Assembly (NCBI GenBank): GCA_964445745.1
Contig: CAYULU010000038.1
Location: 1 to 15,092, forward strand
Length of the DNA stretch: 15,092 nt
Origin: UBA1443 sp964445745
Lineage (GTDB): Bacteria > Omnitrophota > Omnitrophia > Omnitrophales > Aquincolibacteriaceae
Reading direction: 5' to 3'
Position 1 is the first letter of the stretch. The number at the start of each line of letters is the position of its first letter. The notes under the pieces were generated by a model. The model saw only the letters and a program-made list of their open reading frames with translations. It was not told where the DNA came from and searched no databases. Position numbers and translations under genes: made by a program. Positions 1 to 7,222 of this stretch are shown piece after piece.

Positions 1-629
1 TGATTTTGAGCGTTTCTGCAACCCAAAATCTTCAGGATCCGAACATGATTTTTGCCCACGGGATCTCGCTGTTTCTCGCGAAGACAGGGATCCCCCAGGA
101 ACTTGCCCTGAATTTTGCGCTCTTGGCGTTCGCGACCTTTGTCTATGACACCCTGGATGTTTCGACAAGACTCGGTCGGTATATTTTTGAGGAGCTTACC
201 GGATGGCGCGGGAAATGGAGTCCCTATGCCGCGGCGTTCATCACGCTGGTTTTGCCGGCCATTTTTGTGACGAGCAAGACGACGGATGCCTTGGGGAATG
301 TGATCCCGGCATGGAAAATGTTCTGGATGGTTTTTGGCTCAAGCAACCAATTACTTGCCGCGCTTGCGTTACTGGGAGTCAGCCTGTGGCTTTTTAAAAG
401 CGGCAAGAACATACTCGTCACCCTTCTGCCGTCACTGTTTATGACCCTTGTTGCCATCGCCTCGCTTTTTTTTATTCTCAAGCCCTGGTTCCTGGAAATG
501 ATTTCCTCCGGTAATTTTCTTTGGAACCCCATGGCCATCACGGCCGTGGGCTTGTTTTTTCTGGCCTGTTTTTTGTTTTGGGAAGCCTTTGGAATTTTGT
601 GCAAGACAAAACCACAGCGTCCGATATAA
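1..629 (+). CDS. cstA: Carbon starvation protein CstA-type transporter, C-terminal part (5' end outside window)
   Basis: This is the carboxy-terminal ~208 residues of a CstA-family protein, an inner-membrane carrier for peptides or pyruvate used when carbon is scarce. The frame is open to the left edge, so the start lies upstream; the TTG at position 6 is not a real start. Visible family signatures are the FVYDTLDVSTRLGRYIFEEL stretch (the TLD-TR-GRYIFEEL motif of CstA) and GSSNQLLAALAL, equivalent to the usual ANQLLAALAL. At least four hydrophobic membrane segments are spread over the fragment. E. coli CstA has about 700 residues, so roughly 30% is present. It ends in TAA at 627-629, and a PilZ gene follows 30 bases later on the same strand with no terminator between, so the two may be co-transcribed. 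Family assignment is secure; substrate is not determinable here. Confidence 0.9.
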   Translation, partial: ILSVSATQNLQDPNMIFAHGISLFLAKTGIPQELALNFALLAFATFVYDTLDVSTRLGRYIFEELTGWRGKWSPYAAAFITLVLPAIFVTSKTTDALGNVIPAWKMFWMVFGSSNQLLAALALLGVSLWLFKSGKNILVTLLPSLFMTLVAIASLFFILKPWFLEMISSGNFLWNPMAITAVGLFFLACFLFWEAFGILCKTKPQRPI

Positions 630-659
630 AATGAAAAAAATAAAAGGAGTTGATTTGAA

Positions 660-1025
660 ATGAGAAAGCGTGAAGCAACAGACCAGGGCAATCGCAGGAA
701 GTATGTCCGGGTCGACGTTTATGCGGTGACCCGGTATTTTTGTCCTGTTCGGGACAAGGACGTGGGCGTGCAAACGCGCATCTCCGACATTTCAGAAGGC
801 GGGGCGAAACTGGTGACCTTTGAAGAAGGGATTCCAGTCGGCACAATGATTTCGATGTGCTTTCAGCTACCCCATCAGGAAAATGTTGTTGTCAAAATTG
901 AAGGCGTCGTTCGTTATAGTGGATTTGTGGAGCAGGATCTTTTCCGAACCGGTATTGAATTTACCAAAATTCACAAAAAAGATATCGAAATGATTCGCGA
1001 ATATATTTACAGCCGAACCCGCTAG
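660..1025 (+). CDS. PilZ-domain protein (probable c-di-GMP binding)
   Basis: A 121-residue single-domain PilZ protein. PilZ domains bind cyclic di-GMP and pass the signal to motility, secretion or polysaccharide machinery. Both ligand-binding signatures are visible: the RxxxR motif (R13-K-Y-V-R17) and the (D/N)xSxxG motif (D43-I-S45-E-G-G48). The rest fits the expected beta barrel with a C-terminal helix. The start has an AGGAG at 645-649, ten bases before the ATG. It follows the cstA-type gene by 30 bases. The receiver-domain gene at 1036-1407 is convergent and ends ten bases away. With no output domain fused to it, the protein most likely acts by binding a partner, which cannot be identified from this window. 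Confidence 0.87.
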   Translation: MRKREATDQGNRRKYVRVDVYAVTRYFCPVRDKDVGVQTRISDISEGGAKLVTFEEGIPVGTMISMCFQLPHQENVVVKIEGVVRYSGFVEQDLFRTGIEFTKIHKKDIEMIREYIYSRTR

Positions 1026-1035
1026 GGAGGAACAA

Positions 1036-1407
1036 CTAAGACGACGGGCCGATCAGGTCTTTAACGAACTGGTTCCGAAGGGTTTCAAGGTTAATGGGTT
1101 TAGTGATGTATTCCGATGCCCCGGCCGCCAAGGCTTTTTTTACTGTGTCTGGTTCCCGGTCTGCGCTTAAGACAATCACCAGAGTTTGCGGGCAGGTCTG
1201 GTGTAATTCCTTCAGAATTTCAAGGCCGTTCAGTCCGGGAAGGCCGAGATCCAGGATGACGAGGTTGGGGATTTCTTTTTTGACAAGCGCAAGACCGTCA
1301 GGGCCGTTGGGAGCGCCGTAGGTGGCATATCCTGCTTCGAGAAGGGAGCTCGAAACCATTTTCAGGATTTCAGGCTCATCGTCAATGACGACTACTTTTT
1401 TTGCCAT
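1036..1407 (-). CDS. Stand-alone CheY-like response regulator receiver
   Basis: A 123-residue single receiver domain with no DNA-binding or enzymatic output. The acidic pocket D9-D10, phospho-acceptor D53 (in VILDLGLPG), switch residue S81 and invariant K103 (in TKP) are all in place, so it should be phosphorylated by a histidine kinase. I chose the ATG at 1407 (MAKKVVVIDDE) because a perfect GGAGGT lies at 1411-1416; an in-frame ATG at 1428 adds seven residues with no such site. A TATAAT -10 box lies upstream. No kinase or chemotaxis gene is in the window, so this is an orphan regulator. It lies tail-to-tail with the PilZ gene and head-to-head with corA. Proteins of this shape act through protein-protein contact, as CheY and Spo0F do. 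Confidence 0.92.
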   Translation of the reverse strand: MAKKVVVIDDEPEILKMVSSSLLEAGYATYGAPNGPDGLALVKKEIPNLVILDLGLPGLNGLEILKELHQTCPQTLVIVLSADREPDTVKKALAAGASEYITKPINLETLRNQFVKDLIGPSS

Positions 1408-1430
1408 GAGACCTCCGTTCGATGGCATTC

Positions 1431-1436
1431 ATTATA
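1431..1436 (-). promoter_or_regulatory. Candidate -10 box of the receiver gene
   Basis: On the minus strand this reads TATAAT, a perfect sigma-70 -10 hexamer, 15 bases upstream of the GGAGGT site. No good -35 is seen at 16-18 bases. A perfect 10-bp palindrome, CAAGATCTTG (1440-1449), lies where the -10/-35 spacer would be and could bind a regulator. Confidence 0.45.
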
Positions 1437-1487
1437 AAACAAGATCTTGCGGAAAAGAAATTTTATGTCGTAAACCGGTAGAACGGT

Positions 1488-1496
1488 TGCTATCAT
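1488..1496 (+). promoter_or_regulatory. Candidate extended -10 promoter of corA
   Basis: TGCTATCAT matches an extended -10 element (TGn followed by TATCAT). It would start transcription near 1503, about 20 bases before the corA ATG and upstream of its GGAGAG ribosome site. The -35 region is poor, which extended -10 promoters tolerate. An imperfect inverted repeat (AACCG, six bases, CGGTT) at 1473-1488 adjoins it. Confidence 0.38.
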
Positions 1497-1523
1497 ACCC
1501 TAGGGAAAAAATGGAGAGTCCTT

Positions 1524-2501
1524 ATGATTTCGAGTTTCTTATATAAAAAAGGCGCTGCTGTCGAATCAGATCTTTCGCGTGCCAGCATGTTGGCCGCACG
1601 CCAGGAAAAGGGCAGTCTTCTTTGGGTGGATTTTGAAAGTCCCAGTGAATTCGAAGAAGAAACGCTGGTCGAGATTTTTAATTTTCACCCTCTGGCGGTT
1701 GAGGATTGTATTACAGACCAGTCTCAGCCCAAGGTTGATGATTACGAGGAATATCTTTTTCTCGTGGTTCATGCGGTCACGATGTGCGAAAAAGGCAAGC
1801 ATAAGGAGCTCTCCACCATCGGGTTGAATATTTTTATCGGAGAAAATTACGTTGTCACTTTCCACAAGGACCCAATCCCGGGGATTGCGCAGGTGCGGGA
1901 GGTTATCCAAAAGAAGGCGCAGGTGCTGATGGGAGGGACTTCTGATCTTCTGGCCCACTCAGTCCTGGATCATTTGGTGGACGGGTACATGCCGGTTTTG
2001 CACGAATATGACACCAAAATCGATGCCCTTGAAAAGCATATGTTTGAAAACGGATCCAAGGATTATTTAAACACGCTTCTCCAGATCAAGCAGGATATCT
2101 TTACACTGCGCCGGGTGATCGCCCCCCAGCGCGATACGCTTTATTCTCTCACTCGAAACCCGACCCGGTTTATCAAAACAAAAAACCTCATGTATTTTCG
2201 TGACGTGTACGATCATCTTTTCAGGATTCAAAGTATGGCGGAAAGTTATCAGGACACATTAAACAGCATTCTCCAGGTCTATTTTTCCTACACATCGACC
2301 AAGCTGAATGAAGTCATTAAGCGATTGACGGTGCTTGCGACGATCACGATGCCGCCGGTCATTGTGGCGAGTATCTACGGCATGAATTTCCGGCATATGC
2401 CCGAACTCGAATGGCCGTTTGGATATGGTTTTGCTCTCGGGCTCTGTGTTATCTCCTCCCTGGGGATGCTTCTTTGGATGAAATTTAAGAAGTGGATCTG
2501 A
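1524..2501 (+). CDS. corA: CorA-family magnesium/cobalt transporter
   Basis: A 325-residue CorA protein. CorA is a pentameric inner-membrane channel that admits Mg2+ and often Co2+ or Ni2+. It has a large cytoplasmic funnel domain (about residues 1-260), a long stalk helix and two C-terminal membrane helices. The signature Y-GMN motif at the end of the first membrane helix is at about 285-288, followed by the MPEL loop that faces the periplasm; the second helix runs to about 318 and a basic cytoplasmic tail (KFKKWI) closes the protein. Length and architecture are normal. The ATG is preceded by GGAGAG at about 1513-1518. rlmN begins 22 bases downstream on the same strand, so the two genes are probably co-transcribed; this looks like a positional rather than a functional link. 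Confidence 0.95.
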   Translation: MISSFLYKKGAAVESDLSRASMLAARQEKGSLLWVDFESPSEFEEETLVEIFNFHPLAVEDCITDQSQPKVDDYEEYLFLVVHAVTMCEKGKHKELSTIGLNIFIGENYVVTFHKDPIPGIAQVREVIQKKAQVLMGGTSDLLAHSVLDHLVDGYMPVLHEYDTKIDALEKHMFENGSKDYLNTLLQIKQDIFTLRRVIAPQRDTLYSLTRNPTRFIKTKNLMYFRDVYDHLFRIQSMAESYQDTLNSILQVYFSYTSTKLNEVIKRLTVLATITMPPVIVASIYGMNFRHMPELEWPFGYGFALGLCVISSLGMLLWMKFKKWI

Positions 2502-2523
2502 AGGTTGCACGGAGCAAGGAGAC

Positions 2524-3591
2524 ATGAGCCCGGCGAAAGAACTTCCTTCTTCTAATCAATCGCTTTATGGTTTGACCCCGCCTGAAATCGAATCCCTGGT
2601 TGTGGCGGCCGGGTTTCCCAAATTCCGAGCTTCTCAAATCCTCGACTGGCTTTACAAAAAAAACATTCTTTCCTGGGACGAGATGAAGAATCTTCCGAAA
2701 GAAGTTCGTAACGTCCTTGCTTCAAAATATTCTCTCACTGTCCTTGAAAGGGTCGAAGCGGGGGAAGCTCGGGGTGAAGGGATGGACAAATACCTGTTTC
2801 GTAGTCCGGACGGACATTTTCTGGAGAGCGTCCTCATTTCCTCCCGGAGGGAGCGGGAAACGGTTTGTGTCTCAACACAGCTGGGTTGTCCTGTGAAGTG
2901 TGCGTTTTGCGCAAGTGGTAAAGGCGATTTTATCCGTAACCTTGCGGCCGGAGAGATCATAGAACAAATTGTCCAGATTTCGGCAAAAAGCGGCCGACGA
3001 ATCACGAATGTCGTTTTTATGGGCATGGGGGAGCCGCTTGAAAACTTTGACGAAGTGATGAAGGCGCTGGACATTCTCACCGCTCAATGGGGCTTTGAAA
3101 TGGGGGGACGAAAGATTACCCTTTCCACCTGCGGAGTGACGGACCGGATTTATGAATTTGTAAGGCGCACGGAAGGAAGAATCCGTCTTTCGGTTTCTCT
3201 GCATTCCCCGGAGGACGAATCGCGTAGCCGGTTAGTTCCTTACAACAGAAAATATCCTCTCCGGGAGCTCCTTGCGGAGCTTGAGAAAGTTCATCGAGCC
3301 CTTAAGCGCGACATCACATTTGAATATACCCTGATCGAGGGAGTCAATGATTCGGTAGAAGATGCCAAAAAGGTCGCCCAGCTTGCCCGACCCCTTCGGG
3401 CCAAAATTAACCTTATTCCCTACAATCCGATCCGGGAAATTGTGTGGAAGACTCCGCCTGAAAAACAAATGGATCTTTTCCGCGAGACCCTCGAAAAAGC
3501 AGGAGTTCGTTCGACCTTTCGAAAAACGGCAGGTCGTGAGGTCGATGGCGCATGTGGGCAACTCCGGTTGGACAGAATGTCTAACCGGTAG
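2524..3591 (+). CDS. rlmN: Dual-specificity RNA methyltransferase RlmN (radical SAM)
   Basis: A 355-residue radical-SAM enzyme that methylates C2 of adenine 2503 in 23S rRNA and of adenine 37 in certain tRNAs, via a methylated cysteine intermediate. The 4Fe-4S ligands are the CxxxCxxC cysteines C122, C126 and C129. The residues matching E. coli C118 and C355 are C115 (in ETVCVSTQLGC) and C344 (in DGACGQL), so the catalytic set is complete. The SAM-binding GMGEPL is at 167-172. The N-terminal helical RNA-binding domain precedes it. Two purine-rich sites (GGAG at 2511 and AAGGAG ending at 2521) precede the ATG; the first has better spacing. The lack of a second A-rich Cfr-type signature and the housekeeping setting favour RlmN over the resistance enzyme Cfr. 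The gene ends only 15 bases from the convergent four-helix gene, with a heptamer repeat in the gap. Confidence 0.96.
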   Translation: MSPAKELPSSNQSLYGLTPPEIESLVVAAGFPKFRASQILDWLYKKNILSWDEMKNLPKEVRNVLASKYSLTVLERVEAGEARGEGMDKYLFRSPDGHFLESVLISSRRERETVCVSTQLGCPVKCAFCASGKGDFIRNLAAGEIIEQIVQISAKSGRRITNVVFMGMGEPLENFDEVMKALDILTAQWGFEMGGRKITLSTCGVTDRIYEFVRRTEGRIRLSVSLHSPEDESRSRLVPYNRKYPLRELLAELEKVHRALKRDITFEYTLIEGVNDSVEDAKKVAQLARPLRAKINLIPYNPIREIVWKTPPEKQMDLFRETLEKAGVRSTFRKTAGREVDGACGQLRLDRMSNR

Positions 3592-3600
3592 CGCGACACG

Positions 3601-3617
3601 CAACGGTCAACGTTGAA
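3601..3617. repeat. Heptamer (CAACGNN) repeat, 3' side of rlmN
   Basis: Two CAACGNN units read in the rlmN direction (CAACGGT, CAACGTT) and run into GAAC. The core TCAACGTTGA (3607-3616) is a perfect 10-bp palindrome. It contains the stop codon of the convergent four-helix gene and fills the short gap after rlmN, where no terminator is otherwise seen. The unit recurs at 4157-4184, 7881-7908 and 7931-7944. Confidence 0.55.
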
Positions 3618-4122
3618 CCTTATTGCACAAACTAACGGTCATTCGAACCAGGTGATCCAGCTCGTCCAAGAGGAACGTCTTATGGGCGGCAGACAAATAA
3701 TTCAATTCACCGGCAAGAATGGTCTGGGTTTCTAATTCTCCCATGGACCCTAAAGCCACATTAAGAAATTGCTGAAATTCCTTGCCGTGTTTGCGTCGAT
3801 AGCCTTCTGCAATATTACATGGGATCGACACGGCGGCGCGTCGCATTTGGGAGACGAAGCCACAAAGTTCTTCTTTTGGGAAAACGTTTGTTACCTCGTA
3901 AATTAACTTCGCCAACGAAATTCCTTTTTGCCATATTGCAAGATCCCGGAATGTTTTATATGTTTTTTGAGAATCTTGTGTTCCATTGCTTTTGACGGCA
4001 GACTGCTGGCCGGATGAATGAGCTTGCTTATTTACTTGAGGGGGACACTTTCTTTCATTCCACAAATTTTGTTTATTCCTTTGATGGTTGTTGCTGTTTC
4101 GTCCCAAGTTATTGTTTTCCAT
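3607..4122 (-). CDS. Four-helix-bundle protein (S23/TIGR02436-type) with long polar N-terminal extension
   Basis: A 171-residue protein whose residues ~57-171 are a typical S23-type four-helix bundle: FRDLAIWQKG, then RRAAVSIPCNIAEGYRR, then the ALGSMGELETQ stretch. Relatives were first noted in intervening sequences of 23S rRNA genes, but most are free-standing, and their function is unknown. The usual length is about 115-125 residues. Here ~55 extra residues, rich in Asn, Gln, Lys and Ser, precede the domain. The start is supported by AAGGAG (complement of 4129-4134) at six-base spacing, and there is no internal methionine before the domain. The gene begins 16 bases after the stop of the propeller gene on the same strand, so the two look like an operon. 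Its stop codon lies in a heptamer-repeat palindrome. Confidence 0.88.
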   Translation of the reverse strand: MENNNLGRNSNNHQRNKQNLWNERKCPPQVNKQAHSSGQQSAVKSNGTQDSQKTYKTFRDLAIWQKGISLAKLIYEVTNVFPKEELCGFVSQMRRAAVSIPCNIAEGYRRKHGKEFQQFLNVALGSMGELETQTILAGELNYLSAAHKTFLLDELDHLVRMTVSLCNKVQR

Positions 4123-4138
4123 GTTGTTCTCCTTGTTT

Positions 4139-5821
4139 TCAGTTATGGGTGTATGCCGTTGCGCTTTGCGCGTTGAGCGTTGCGTCCGGGTTTGAAAAAA
4201 TCCATAATCTATTTAGTTCCACATTCCGTTCGTAAATTTCTTCCAGACGTTTTGAAAGGAAACCGTCGGTCAAGGCATCCAGGAGGGCGGAGAGTTCGTC
4301 GAGCCGGATCAGGCGTTCCAGGTGCTCCTGTTCCGAAAGAGAAGGCGTGTAAACGAGATCAATCTGAAGACGTCTTCTCTCGTAATAGATACGCGTGGTC
4401 TCGGAAAGGATGTCACGTCGAAGGTCGACCATGAGTTTTTCCCGTGAATCGATGGAAGTTTGCGACGAGCTGAAAAGGGCGTCACCGAGATCCCAGCTTA
4501 TATCGGTATCAAAGGTCTTGTTGACGTCTTCGGGGCCTGTGATGAACTTCCCGCTGTAAGTGCTGAGCGATGAATTACGGTACATCGTTTTCCCGAACGA
4601 AAGAGAAGGAATCAGTGCGGCGGCGCGTGACGCGGCATGCCACCGCCGGGTTTTCCAGTTGGAAACATTGGCGTAGCGGATCGCTTCACGCTGGATATCC
4701 CGGGCGGAAGGTTCCAGGGTGATAAGTTTTTTGAAAATTTCAAGAGTTTCTGCCCCGGGCATAAATAACGACATGGTCTCAGGTGCCTCCGGAGAAAAGG
4801 GGTATTGAACAAAGCCGTCTCCCGTGATGGCCGCAAGGGTCGACTCATTCATGATCGCAAGACTTCTTGAGTTGGCCCGGGCAAGTCCCTGGGAGAGTGC
4901 CCGCCAGGATTTTTTTCCGGATTGATACTGAAAAACACCCCGGGGAGTTGCGGCAAAGAGAAGGTTTGTTTTTTCCGAGAAAACAAGATCAGCAATGACG
5001 GTGCTCTGCAGGCCGCTTTGAGGGAGGGGGAACCAATTTAGCCCGCCGTCAGGCGTTTCAAAAACTCCGTCATCGGTTCCGAGAAAAAAATGACCGCTTG
5101 CGGCCGGAGCCTCGATCAGTTCAAAAATCCTGGTATGGTAAAAAACCGTGTGGTTATCCACCGGTTCTTCGGCTTCAAGAAAATCTTTTTCTTTTTGAGA
5201 GAGTTCAAAAACGGGCTTTGGCGAAATTTCACGCTGAACAAGATAAATAGAATTTCCGCTTCCGATGAACAATCGGTCTTCAGCATAATGAAGCAGTGGG
5301 ACGGCTTTTTCAGAGGGAACGAGTTCGGAACGCGACCAGGTTTTGCCGGAGTTTTCGGTGAGCCAAAGGCCCTTGGAAGTGCCTGCAAACCAGAGATTGG
5401 GGTTGGCCGGGTCGAGAGTAAACGAAAGCGGACTTTTATCGAGGTTTCCCCCGCTTGAATAAAACGGGGCCCACGCTCCTGAACGGAGATCTCCCATCAG
5501 GATTTCTTCAGGGGTCAGGACAAAGACCTGGTCCGGAAGGAGCGGAAACGTGAGGATTTTTTTAATATTTGCCTGACGGCCGGCCGATGACCAGAGCATG
5601 TGCCAACCCGATGACGAAGATCGTTCGAAAATCTGGGAACGATTGGCCACGAGAAAGCGCGTATGATCCTTCGGATGAGCGGCCAAGCAAACGAGCTCAC
5701 CTCCCGCGAAGGAAGGCTGAAGTGGTTTTATCCACGATGATTCGGCCGAGGGTTGGAAGGCTGAAATTATCCACCAGATTGTGAAAACGGGTAACCATGT
5801 GTTTCTTTTTAACGAAAGCAT
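4139..5821 (-). CDS. Exported Asp-box (BNR/Ycf48-like) propeller protein with conserved helical C-terminal region
   Basis: A 560-residue protein with an N-terminal signal peptide (basic KR, hydrophobic core ~8-22, likely cut after PSA26). Residues ~30-365 look like a beta propeller of the Ycf48/sialidase-repeat class: two clear Asp boxes, TENSGKTW (155-162) and TPDGGLNW (256-263), each follow a FAGT-KGLW or FLGTDDGVF strand pair, and further degenerate copies are visible. No sialidase catalytic set is seen, so a binding or assembly role is more likely. The last ~190 residues contain SWDLGDALFSSSQTSID and a charged helix with TRIYYERRRLQ, resembling segments I recall from TolC-like outer-membrane proteins. 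Start chosen at 5821: GGAGG lies at 5827-5831, and the upstream in-frame start at 5881 falls inside the promoter. About 17 C-terminal residues are encoded by a heptamer repeat. Substrate and partner unknown. Confidence 0.78.
   Translation of the reverse strand: MLSLKRNTWLPVFTIWWIISAFQPSAESSWIKPLQPSFAGGELVCLAAHPKDHTRFLVANRSQIFERSSSSGWHMLWSSAGRQANIKKILTFPLLPDQVFVLTPEEILMGDLRSGAWAPFYSSGGNLDKSPLSFTLDPANPNLWFAGTSKGLWLTENSGKTWSRSELVPSEKAVPLLHYAEDRLFIGSGNSIYLVQREISPKPVFELSQKEKDFLEAEEPVDNHTVFYHTRIFELIEAPAASGHFFLGTDDGVFETPDGGLNWFPLPQSGLQSTVIADLVFSEKTNLLFAATPRGVFQYQSGKKSWRALSQGLARANSRSLAIMNESTLAAITGDGFVQYPFSPEAPETMSLFMPGAETLEIFKKLITLEPSARDIQREAIRYANVSNWKTRRWHAASRAAALIPSLSFGKTMYRNSSLSTYSGKFITGPEDVNKTFDTDISWDLGDALFSSSQTSIDSREKLMVDLRRDILSETTRIYYERRRLQIDLVYTPSLSEQEHLERLIRLDELSALLDALTDGFLSKRLEEIYERNVELNRLWIFSNPDATLNAQSATAYTHN
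4157..4184. repeat. Heptamer repeat at the 3' end of the propeller gene
   Basis: Four heptamers in a row (plus strand CGTTGCG, CTTTGCG, CGTTGAG, CGTTGCG). Read in gene direction the unit is CAACG-like, the same as after rlmN and in the cysE tail. It lies inside the reading frame and encodes part of the tail (LNAQSATA). Confidence 0.6.
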
Positions 5822-5852
5822 AGGATCCTCCAGATATTCATATTTGTCATAA

Positions 5853-5881
5853 AATATATACATAATATATAATATTGTCAA
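5853..5881 (-). promoter_or_regulatory. Strong sigma-70 promoter of the propeller/four-helix operon
   Basis: On the minus strand, a perfect TTGACA (-35, 5876-5881), an AT-rich 17-base spacer and TATATT (-10, 5853-5858). Transcription would start near 5846, giving a ~25-base leader that contains the GGAGG at 5827-5831. It is the best promoter match in the window. Confidence 0.82.
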
Positions 5882-5962
5882 GTTTCTCTTTCTGTTTTTT
5901 TATAACCTGAAAATTGCTAGGCGCAAGATTCTGATTTTGACGGAAAAAAGAGACTTGCCGGG

Positions 5963-5991
5963 TTGTATTCAGCGGTGTTCTTTGCTATAGT
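5963..5991 (+). promoter_or_regulatory. Promoter of ychF, predicting an almost leaderless mRNA
   Basis: TTGTAT (5963-5968), a 17-base spacer ending in TGC, and TATAGT (5986-5991): an extended -10 promoter. Only ten bases separate the -10 from the ATG at 6002, so the transcript would start about four bases before the start codon. No Shine-Dalgarno sequence is present. Confidence 0.65.
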
Positions 5992-6001
5992 GCCGGGCAC
6001 T

Positions 6002-7096
6002 ATGGGCTTTCGATGCGGTATTGTTGGGCTTCCCAACGTAGGTAAATCCACGATTTTTAACGCTTTGGCCAAGGCACACGCCGCGGCGTCAAACTACCCA
6101 TTCTGCACTATTGAACCCAATGTCGGAATGGTTCCCGTGCCAGACCCTCGGCTGACGGAATTGTCAAATCTTTACCATCCTCAAAAGACCACACCCACGA
6201 CTGTCGAGTTTTATGATATTGCGGGGCTTGTGGCCGGCGCATCCAAGGGGGAAGGACTTGGAAACCAGTTTCTTGGGCATATCAAGGAGGTCGAAGCCAT
6301 CCTTCATGTCGTTCGCTGTTTTGAAGACCCCAACATTGTGCATGTTGCCTCTACGGTTGATCCGGTGCGGGACATTGAGGTGATTGATACCGAGCTTTGT
6401 CTCAAAGACCTGGATACGATCAATGTGAGGTATGAAAAGACCGAAAAACTGGCAAAGACGGGAGATAAAGACGCCAAAGAAAGAATGCCGGTTTACGCAA
6501 AAGCGAAGATAGCGCTCGAGGCCGGAACGCCGCTTCGCCGGGCCGGATTTACAGATGAAGAAAAAAAACTTCTTAAGGATATGGCCTTTTTAACCTTGAA
6601 AACCGTGCTTTACGGGGCCAATGTGGCCGAGACTGATCTCCCGTCAGGCGGGTCTCATGTTGATGAAGTACGGAAAAAAGCGGCAGAGGAAAACGCGGAA
6701 GTCGTTGTTATTTCCGGAAAAGTTGAATCCGAACTCATCGACCTGGGCGAAGAAGACCAGCAAGTTTTTCTCAAGGAGTTAGGGCTTGTTGAGTCCGGTC
6801 TCCATTCGCTCATTCGTGCGGGCTACAGGGCTCTCAACCTCATCACGTATTTTACCGCCGGAGAAAAAGAAGTCCGCGCCTGGACCGTCCGGAACGGGGC
6901 CAAGGCTCCTGAAGCCGCCGGCGTGATCCATTCAGACTTTGAGCGCGGGTTTATTCGTGCGGAGGTGATGCGTTGTGAAGATCTGCTTCAGTATAAGACC
7001 CCCGCGGCCGTGAAGGAAAAAGGCCTTTTGAGGATTGAAGGAAAAGATTACGAAGTCCGGGACGGCGATACCATGCTTTTTCGTTTTTCGGTCTGA
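6002..7096 (+). CDS. ychF: Ribosome-associated ATPase YchF/OLA1
   Basis: A 364-residue member of the universally conserved YchF/OLA1 branch of Obg-type P-loop proteins, which bind ribosomes and prefer ATP to GTP. The Walker A is GLPNVGKST (9-17). The G3 region is DIAGLV followed by GASKGEGLGN. In place of the GTP-specific NKxD motif it has ANVAE, as in ATP-preferring members. The C-terminal TGS domain is unmistakable (ITYFTAGEKEVRAW, then AGVIHSDFERGFIRAEV). Start chosen at 6002 (MGFRCGIVGLPN), the usual family N-terminus. An in-frame TTG at 5963 would lie in the promoter -35. There is no ribosome site, and a good -10 ends ten bases before the ATG. Divergent from the propeller operon. Confidence 0.96.
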   Translation: MGFRCGIVGLPNVGKSTIFNALAKAHAAASNYPFCTIEPNVGMVPVPDPRLTELSNLYHPQKTTPTTVEFYDIAGLVAGASKGEGLGNQFLGHIKEVEAILHVVRCFEDPNIVHVASTVDPVRDIEVIDTELCLKDLDTINVRYEKTEKLAKTGDKDAKERMPVYAKAKIALEAGTPLRRAGFTDEEKKLLKDMAFLTLKTVLYGANVAETDLPSGGSHVDEVRKKAAEENAEVVVISGKVESELIDLGEEDQQVFLKELGLVESGLHSLIRAGYRALNLITYFTAGEKEVRAWTVRNGAKAPEAAGVIHSDFERGFIRAEVMRCEDLLQYKTPAAVKEKGLLRIEGKDYEVRDGDTMLFRFSV

Positions 7097-7111
7097 CCTA
7101 AAATCGAGCAT

Positions 7112-7164
7112 GGTGTACGGCGCCCAGCATACAGAATGATGGTTTTCGCCGTACTCCGTACGCC
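7112..7164. repeat. Inverted repeat with two alternative right arms between ychF and cysE
   Basis: GTACGGCG (7115-7122) pairs with CGCCGTAC (7147-7154). The left arm extended as GGTGTACGG (7112-7120) can instead pair with CCGTACGCC (7156-7164), nine pairs including one G-U. No T-run follows on either strand, so it is not a standard terminator. It could be a regulatory RNA hairpin, a protein site or a remnant of a small palindromic element. Confidence 0.45.
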
Positions 7165-7206
7165 TAAAAGCCTTACTAAATCGTAGATAAACCCATCGTT
7201 ATGTTT

Positions 7207-7212
7207 TACAAT
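7207..7212 (+). promoter_or_regulatory. Candidate -10 box of cysE (near-leaderless)
   Basis: TACAAT ends exactly ten bases before the cysE ATG, the same geometry as ychF. The -35 at 17 bases is poor (TAGATA). cysE has no Shine-Dalgarno sequence, so a very short leader is plausible. Confidence 0.42.
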
Positions 7213-7222
7213 AATTGCCATC

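Noticed and set aside
5963..6001. TTG start extending YchF by 13 residues
   Set aside because: The TTG coincides with the -35 box and the extension lacks family similarity; homologues begin at MGFxCGIVGLPN, matching the ATG at 6002.
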